Shown here in pieces: positions 58,918-64,000 of a stretch of DNA of 64,000 bases (the stretch's first letter is position 1; each line of letters opens with the position of its first letter). This stretch comes from Trujillonella humicola (lineage in GTDB: Bacteria; Actinomycetota; Actinomycetes; Mycobacteriales; Geodermatophilaceae): positions 124,001-188,000 of the forward strand of contig NZ_JBJNRJ010000002.1 of NCBI RefSeq assembly GCF_046233715.1. Direction: 5' to 3'. A model generated the notes under the pieces. That model was not told where the DNA came from and did no database searches. It was given only the letters and a program-made list of their open reading frames with translations. Position numbers and translations under genes: made by a program.

Positions 58918-60513
58918 ATGGCCACAGCCGGTCCCACCGGGGACACCGACCCCGGGGGCGCCCGCCGCGGGGGAACCGACCCGGGCGGCGTCCCGCTCGC
59001 CGTCGAGCTGCGGGGGATCACCAAGCGCTTCCCGGGCGTGGTGGCCAACCGCGACATCGAGCTGCGGGTCCGGCGCGGCGAGGTGCACGCCATCGTCGGG
59101 GAGAACGGCGCCGGCAAGTCGACGCTGATGAAGACGCTCTACGGGATGCACCGACCGGACGAGGGGACCATCGCCGTCGACGGCCGGGAGGTCACCTTCC
59201 GCAGCCCGTCGGACGCCATCGAGGCCGGCATCGGCATGGTGCACCAGCACTTCATGCTGGCCGACTACTTCACGGTCCTGGAGAACATCGTCCTGGGCAG
59301 CGAGCCGACGCGCCGCGGGCGCCTGGACAGGGCCGAGGCCCGGCGGCGGATCAACGAGATCTCGGCCCGGTACAGCCTCGGCCTCGACCCCGACGCCCAC
59401 GTCGAGGACCTCGGCGTCGGCGACCGGCAGCGCGTCGAGATCGCCAAGGTGCTCTACCGCGGGGCCCGCACGCTCATCCTCGACGAGCCGACCGCGGTGC
59501 TGGTCCCGCAGGAGGTCGACGAGCTGTTCCGGAACCTCGCCGAGCTCAAGCGCGAGGGCCTGACCGTCATCTTCATCTCCCACAAGCTCGACGAGGTGCG
59601 CCGCGTCGCCGACTCGATCACCGTCATCCGGCGCGGCACCACGGTCGGCGAGGCCGACCCGCGCACGACGACGGTCAAGGAACTGGCCGAGATGATGGTC
59701 GGGACGCAGCTGCCCACCCCCGCCACCCGCGAGTCCACCGTCCGCGAGACCGTCGTCCTGGGGCTGTCGGGCGTCACCGTGCACGACGCCGCCGGCCGCA
59801 GCGTCGTCGACGACGTCGACCTGACCGTCCGCGAGGGCGAGGTCGTGGGGATCGCCGGCGTCGAGGGCAACGGTCAGGCCGAGCTCGTCGAGGCGATCAT
59901 GGGTCTGCGCCCGCTGGCCGCCGGCACGCTCGCGCTGGGGACCGACGACATCAGCGCGTGGACCACCCGCACCCGCCGGGAGGCCGGTATCGGCCTCATC
60001 CCCGAGGACCGCCACCGCCAGGGCATGCTGCTCGACGCACCGCTGTGGGAGAACCGCATCCTCGGCCACCAGACCCGCCCGCCGGCGGTCAAGGGGCCCT
60101 TCATCGACCGCCGCGGCGCGCGCGCCGACACCGAGCGGATCATGCGCGAGTACGACGTCCGGGCGCCCGGGCCCGACACCCTCGCCGTCGCCCTGTCCGG
60201 TGGCAACCAGCAGAAGCTGATCGTCGGCCGGGAGATGAGCGCCGCCCCGCGGCTGCTGCTCGCCGCCCATCCCACCCGCGGGGTGGACGTCGGCGCGCAG
60301 GCCGTCATCTGGGAGCTGCTCAAGGACGCCCGCGCCGAGGGGCTGGGCATCGTGCTCGTCTCGGCCGACCTCGACGAGCTCATCGGCCTGTCCGACACCC
60401 TGCACGTCATGCTGCGCGGCCGACTCGTGGCCACCGTCGACCCGACCCGGGTCACCCCCGAGGAGCTCGGCGGGTACATGACCGGCGCCCGGACCGCGGC
60501 GGGTGCGGCGTGA
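58918..60513 (+). CDS. Nucleoside ABC importer, ATP-binding protein (double ATPase)
   Basis: A 531-aa protein with two ATPase domains. First: Walker A GENGAGKST, signature-like LGVGDRQRVEI, Walker B LILDEPTAVL. Second: a degenerate Walker A (GVEGNGQAEL), signature LSGGNQQKLIV and Walker B-like RLLLAAHPTRGVD, where the expected acidic pair is AAHP. One active and one degenerate site is normal for this sugar/nucleoside family (RbsA/YufO-type). GAGGAG precedes the ATG. Stop overlaps the permease start. Confidence 0.93.
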   Translation: MATAGPTGDTDPGGARRGGTDPGGVPLAVELRGITKRFPGVVANRDIELRVRRGEVHAIVGENGAGKSTLMKTLYGMHRPDEGTIAVDGREVTFRSPSDAIEAGIGMVHQHFMLADYFTVLENIVLGSEPTRRGRLDRAEARRRINEISARYSLGLDPDAHVEDLGVGDRQRVEIAKVLYRGARTLILDEPTAVLVPQEVDELFRNLAELKREGLTVIFISHKLDEVRRVADSITVIRRGTTVGEADPRTTTVKELAEMMVGTQLPTPATRESTVRETVVLGLSGVTVHDAAGRSVVDDVDLTVREGEVVGIAGVEGNGQAELVEAIMGLRPLAAGTLALGTDDISAWTTRTRREAGIGLIPEDRHRQGMLLDAPLWENRILGHQTRPPAVKGPFIDRRGARADTERIMREYDVRAPGPDTLAVALSGGNQQKLIVGREMSAAPRLLLAAHPTRGVDVGAQAVIWELLKDARAEGLGIVLVSADLDELIGLSDTLHVMLRGRLVATVDPTRVTPEELGGYMTGARTAAGAA

Positions 60514-61742
60514 GCCCCCTCCGCCGCGCCGGGCTGGCGCTGCTCGGGCCGGCGCTCGCGCTGGTCGTGGCCCTGCTCATCTCCGGCCTGGTCATCGTGG
60601 CCATCGGGGAGAACCCGTTCACCGCGCTCGAGGTCATCACGAACCTGGGCGAGACGCCGTCGGCGCAGGTCCAGTCGATCGTCGTCATCCTCAACCGGGC
60701 CGTTCCCCTGTTCCTCGCCGGGCTGGCGGTCTCCATCGCGTTCCGGATGGGCCTGTTCAACATCGGCGTGGAGGGCCAGTACCGGCTGGCGACCATCCTG
60801 GCGGCCGCGGCCGGCGCCGCGGTGAGCCTGCCCGCCCCGCTGCACGTGCTGTTCATCATCGTGGTCGCGATGCTGGTCGGCGCCTTCTGGGCCGGCATCG
60901 TGGCGGTGCTCAAGGTGACCCGCGGCGTCAGCGAGGTCATCAGCTCGATCATGCTCAACTTCGTGGCGCTGGGGCTGGCGGGCTTCCTGCTGACCGGTCC
61001 GCTGCGGGGCAGCCCCGAGGGCGCCGGCATCGTCACCACCGCCGAGATCGCGGAGTCGGGCCGGTTCCCCGGCCTGACCGGGATCCTCACCTCGCTGGGG
61101 CTGGCCCAGCCGCGCAGCGACCTGTACGGGTTCCTCCTCGTGGCCGTGCTCGTGGGCGTGGTGGTGTCGGTGCTCCTCTCCCGCACCCGCTTCGGCTACG
61201 ACCTGCGCGCGACCGGTCTGTCGCCGTCGGCGGCCACCGCCAGCGGCGTCGACACCCGCCGGATGGTGGTCACCACGATGCTGCTCTCCGGCGCGGTCGC
61301 CGGCCTCATCGGCATGCCCGACCTGCTCGGGGCGAACTACGAGTACGGCACCGAGTTCACCACCGGGCTGGGCTTCCTCGGCATCGCCGTCGCGCTGCTG
61401 GGCAAGAACACGCCGGTCGGCATCGCGCTGGCCGCGCTGCTGTTCGCCGTCCTCGACCGGGCCGCGCCGCTGCTGCAGTTCCAGGACATCCCGGCGTCGG
61501 TCGTCACGATCATCCAGGGCACGATCGTGCTCGCCGTCGTCATCGCCAACGAGCTCGCCCGCCGGCTGGCCCGGCGCTCGGCCGAGCGGGGAGCCGCCCG
61601 CGCCTCGGGCGCGCCGCCCGACGGCGGCGGCGGGGGGACGGGGACCCCGTTGCCGCCCGACGTCGGACCCGACGGCGGGCACCGCGCGTACACCGGCGTG
61701 CCGGGCGCGCCCGAGGGAGCACAGCAGGGGGGCACGCGATGA
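60510..61742 (+). CDS. Nucleoside ABC importer, permease 1
   Basis: A 410-aa BPD_transp_2 permease with ~8-10 helices; FRMGLFNIGVEGQYRLATI is the conserved motif, and AVALLGKNTPVGIALAALLF follows. The last ~55 residues are a Gly/Pro-rich cytoplasmic tail. GTG start overlaps the ATPase stop; the stop overlaps permease 2 (ATGA). Confidence 0.93.
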   Translation: MSPLRRAGLALLGPALALVVALLISGLVIVAIGENPFTALEVITNLGETPSAQVQSIVVILNRAVPLFLAGLAVSIAFRMGLFNIGVEGQYRLATILAAAAGAAVSLPAPLHVLFIIVVAMLVGAFWAGIVAVLKVTRGVSEVISSIMLNFVALGLAGFLLTGPLRGSPEGAGIVTTAEIAESGRFPGLTGILTSLGLAQPRSDLYGFLLVAVLVGVVVSVLLSRTRFGYDLRATGLSPSAATASGVDTRRMVVTTMLLSGAVAGLIGMPDLLGANYEYGTEFTTGLGFLGIAVALLGKNTPVGIALAALLFAVLDRAAPLLQFQDIPASVVTIIQGTIVLAVVIANELARRLARRSAERGAARASGAPPDGGGGGTGTPLPPDVGPDGGHRAYTGVPGAPEGAQQGGTR

Positions 61743-63022
61743 GCACGGTGTCGACGGCCGCCCAGCCCGGTGGCGCCCCCAGCCGGGGGCCGCTGACCGA
61801 CCTTCTGTTCGGCGGGGGCCGCCAGCGGCGGTTCCTGTGGTTCGCGGTCGGCGTGGTCGCGGTGTTCTCGGTGGTCCGGGTGCTCTCCGGCGAGGTGGCG
61901 CTGACGTCGTCCTCCACGCTCGGGGCGGCGCTGCTGCTGGCAGTGCCCATCGGTCTGGCGGCGCTGGGCGGGCTGTTCTCCGAGCGCGCGGGCGTGGTCA
62001 ACATCGGCCTCGAGGGGATGATGATCCTCGGCACCTGGGGGGCCGGGTACGGCGGCTGGCAGTGGGGATGGGTGGGCGCCCTCGTCTGCGGCACGCTGTT
62101 CGGTGCGCTCGGGGGCCTGCTGCACGCGGTGGCCACCGTGAGCTTCGGCGTCGACCACGTCGTCTCCGGCGTGGCGATCAACCTGCTCGCCGGCGGCGTG
62201 GTCCGGTTCCTCTCCGAGCTGGTCTTCACGGAGGGGACCGGCGGTGGGCCGACCCAGTCGCCGTCGCTGGCCGGCAGCCCGCCCAGCTTCTCGGTGCCGG
62301 TGCTGTCCTCCGGACCCGACTGGCTGGGTGAGCTGGAGTCCCGGCACTGGTTCCTGGTGAGCGACGTCGCCGGCCTGCTGCGCGGCGTCACCAGCGGGAT
62401 CGGCCTGCTCACGCTGCTCGCCGTGCTGCTGGTGCCGGTCTCCTACCTGATCCTGTGGCGGACGGCGTTCGGCCTGCGGCTGCGCTCGTGCGGCGAGAAC
62501 CCGGCGGCCGCGGACTCCCTGGGCGTGCCGGTGTACCGGCTCAAGTACATCGCCGTGGTCATCTCCGGGGCGCTGGCCGGCCTCGGTGGCGTCTTCCTGG
62601 TGTTCATCGCCGGCATCTACCGCGAGGGGCAGACCGGCGGGCGCGGGTTCATCGGCCTGGCGGCGCTGATCTTCGGGAACTGGCGGCCCGGCGGGCTGGC
62701 CGCCGGTGCGGGCCTGTTCGGCTTCGCCGACGCCCTGCAGCTGCGCAGCCGCTCGGCGGTGGTGGCCCTGCTGCTGATCGTCGCGGTCGGCCTCGCGGTC
62801 GTCGCGGTCGTGCAGCTGCGGCGGGCCCGCTACTGGCAGGCCGGCCTCGCGCTGGCCTTCGCCGCGGCGGCGCTGTGGGGCTTCCTCACCATCGACGTCC
62901 TCGCGCCGGGACTGGTGTCCTTCACCCCGCACCTGATCACGCTGCTGGTGCTCTCGCTGGCCTCTCAACGACTACGGATGCCGAAGGCCGACGGGTTGGT
63001 CTACCGGCGAGGGGAGAACTAG
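61739..63022 (+). CDS. Nucleoside ABC importer, permease 2
   Basis: A 427-aa permease of the same family; SERAGVVNIGLEGMMILGTWG is the matching motif, and GGRGFIGLAALIFGNWRPGG is conserved. Two additional C-terminal helices (ALAFAAAALWGFLTI, LITLLVLSLAS) extend it beyond many relatives. Directly abuts cdd, whose GTG begins at the next base. Confidence 0.93.
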   Translation: MSTVSTAAQPGGAPSRGPLTDLLFGGGRQRRFLWFAVGVVAVFSVVRVLSGEVALTSSSTLGAALLLAVPIGLAALGGLFSERAGVVNIGLEGMMILGTWGAGYGGWQWGWVGALVCGTLFGALGGLLHAVATVSFGVDHVVSGVAINLLAGGVVRFLSELVFTEGTGGGPTQSPSLAGSPPSFSVPVLSSGPDWLGELESRHWFLVSDVAGLLRGVTSGIGLLTLLAVLLVPVSYLILWRTAFGLRLRSCGENPAAADSLGVPVYRLKYIAVVISGALAGLGGVFLVFIAGIYREGQTGGRGFIGLAALIFGNWRPGGLAAGAGLFGFADALQLRSRSAVVALLLIVAVGLAVVAVVQLRRARYWQAGLALAFAAAALWGFLTIDVLAPGLVSFTPHLITLLVLSLASQRLRMPKADGLVYRRGEN

Positions 63023-63436
63023 GTGACGTCGCCCGGGATCGACTGGGACGCGCTGCGCAGCGCGGCGCGCGAGGCGATGACCCACGCGTACGCCCCGTAC
63101 TCGCGGTTCCCCGTGGGCGTCGCCGGGCTGGTGGACGACGGTCGCGTGGTCACCGGCTGCAACGTGGAGAACGCCTCCTACGGGCTGGGCCTGTGCGCCG
63201 AGTGCGGCATGGTCAGCGACCTGGCCCGCACCGGCGGGGGCCGGCTGGTGGCGGTGGCCTGCGTCGGCGGCGACGGGCAGCCGCTCATGCCCTGCGGGCG
63301 CTGCCGGCAGCTGCTGTGGGAGCACGGCGGCGCGGAGATGCTCATCGAGACGGTGTCGCTGGGCATCGTGCCGATGCGCGAGGTGCTGCCGGACGCGTTC
63401 GGCCCGGACGACCTGGTGAAGGCGGCCGGGCGGTGA
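63023..63436 (+). CDS. cdd: Cytidine deaminase
   Basis: Deaminates cytidine and deoxycytidine. The product is 137 aa. The zinc ligands and acid are Cys58-Ala-Glu60 (CAECG) and PCGRC (Cys91, Cys94). FPVGVAG and GCNVENASYG bind the nucleoside. The GTG immediately follows the permease stop; the stop overlaps deoA (GTGA). Operon context: salvage of imported pyrimidine nucleosides. Confidence 0.96.
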   Translation: MTSPGIDWDALRSAAREAMTHAYAPYSRFPVGVAGLVDDGRVVTGCNVENASYGLGLCAECGMVSDLARTGGGRLVAVACVGGDGQPLMPCGRCRQLLWEHGGAEMLIETVSLGIVPMREVLPDAFGPDDLVKAAGR

Positions 63437-64000
63437 CCGCCTTCGACGCGATCGACGTCCTCCGGGCCAAGCGGGACGGCGTCGAGCTGACCGCCGACCA
63501 GATCCGCTGGGTGATCGGCGCCTACACCGCCGGGCAGGTGCCCGACGAGCAGATGAGCGCGCTGCTCATGGCGGTCTTCTTCCGGGGCATGACGCCGGGC
63601 GAGCTGGCCGTCTGGACGCAGGCGATGATCGACTCCGGCGAGCGCAAGGACCTGTCCTCGCTGGGCCGCCCGACCGCCGACAAGCACTCCACCGGCGGCG
63701 TCGGGGACAAGACGACGCTGCCGCTGGCGCCCCTGGTGGCGGCCTGCGGGGTCGCGGTGCCGCAGCTGTCCGGCCGCGGGCTCGGGCACACCGGCGGCAC
63801 GCTGGACAAGCTGGAGGCGATCCCGGGCTGGCGCGCCGACGTGCACGAGGAGGCCTACCTGCGCCAGCTGCGCGAGGTGGGCGCCGTCGTGTGCGCCGCC
63901 GGCAACGACCTCGCGCCGGCGGACAAGAAGCTCTACGCGCTGCGCGACGTCACCGGCACGGTCGAGTCGATCCCGCTGATCGCCAGCTCGATCATGAGCA
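63433..64000 (+). CDS. deoA: Thymidine phosphorylase, N-terminal part
   Basis: Cleaves thymidine/deoxyuridine to base and deoxyribose-1-phosphate. Only the first 189 codons are in the window; the gene continues beyond 64000. FDAIDVLRAKRDG start, KHSTGGVGDKTTLPLAPLVAACG phosphate-binding loop, SGRGLGHTGGTLDKLE signature and LIASSIMS. GTG at 63433 overlaps cdd. Completes the uptake-deamination-phosphorolysis set. Confidence 0.95.
   Translation, partial: MTAFDAIDVLRAKRDGVELTADQIRWVIGAYTAGQVPDEQMSALLMAVFFRGMTPGELAVWTQAMIDSGERKDLSSLGRPTADKHSTGGVGDKTTLPLAPLVAACGVAVPQLSGRGLGHTGGTLDKLEAIPGWRADVHEEAYLRQLREVGAVVCAAGNDLAPADKKLYALRDVTGTVESIPLIASSIMS

Noticed and set aside
56044..60405. Very long minus-strand open frame (1453 codons)
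   Set aside because: Only its 3' part (56044-57318) is real (the carboxypeptidase). The rest is antisense to the BMP lipoprotein and ATPase genes, a product of the GC-rich third-codon bias.

Overview
The window is chromosomal core DNA from a very GC-rich actinomycete. The markers are a WhiB3/WhiD protein, a BldM-like regulator, GuaB3, a His-tailed GroEL, DUF5319 and DUF5336 proteins, and many GTG starts. The gene content and the style of the short intergenic repeats make a Geodermatophilaceae-like genus (Blastococcus, Geodermatophilus, Modestobacter) my best guess; this is inference. I see no rRNA, tRNA, CRISPR array, prophage, insertion sequence or biosynthetic cluster.

Region 1 (1-10518, nearly all +) covers cell-wall precursor supply and tRNA modification: the glmM tail, glmS, a hydrolase, acpS, NAD(P)HX repair, alr, a second hydrolase, a family-4 uracil-DNA glycosylase, then tsaE-tsaB-rimI-tsaD (t6A37 synthesis). 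A minus-strand THUMP-like methyltransferase follows, sharing one terminator with tsaD.

Region 2 (11800-21620): a CIRCE-controlled groES-groEL pair, divergent whiB3 and bldM-like genes around a BldM-type palindrome, two poorly conserved small genes, a DUF5319 gene, and the guaB-guaB3-guaA GMP operon. The order glmM...tsaD-groES-groEL-whiB3-guaB-guaB3 matches the known Mycobacterium tuberculosis Rv3441c-Rv3410c block in outline.

Region 3 (21658-28073): a META-domain lipoprotein, a PspC/toastrack membrane protein facing a PspC-fused histidine kinase and NarL-type regulator (envelope stress), a short-chain fatty acid transporter and a PIG-L deacetylase.

Region 4 (28154-43673) matches the Rv0948c-Rv0957 block: chorismate mutase (with a probable Phe/Tyr attenuator), pcrA, an M23 peptidase, sucC-sucD, two tandem DUF5336 proteins, perM, purN-purH. 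A lipase-like protein, a membrane protein and a degenerate B12-domain protein lie between the M23 gene and sucC.

Region 5 (43733-64000): folD, DUF3017, mdh, icd, a CAP-domain protein, a CNNM/CorC protein, galE, hisC, trpS, a 2H phosphoesterase, YihY, a D,D-carboxypeptidase, and a nucleoside uptake and salvage operon (BMP lipoprotein, ATPase, two permeases, cdd, deoA). deoA runs off the window.

Two regulatory themes stand out. Fourteen starts (13 genes and one leader peptide) sit exactly seven bases after a -10-like hexamer, which indicates widespread leaderless transcription. Many convergent or terminal gene ends carry perfect 11-18 bp hairpins.
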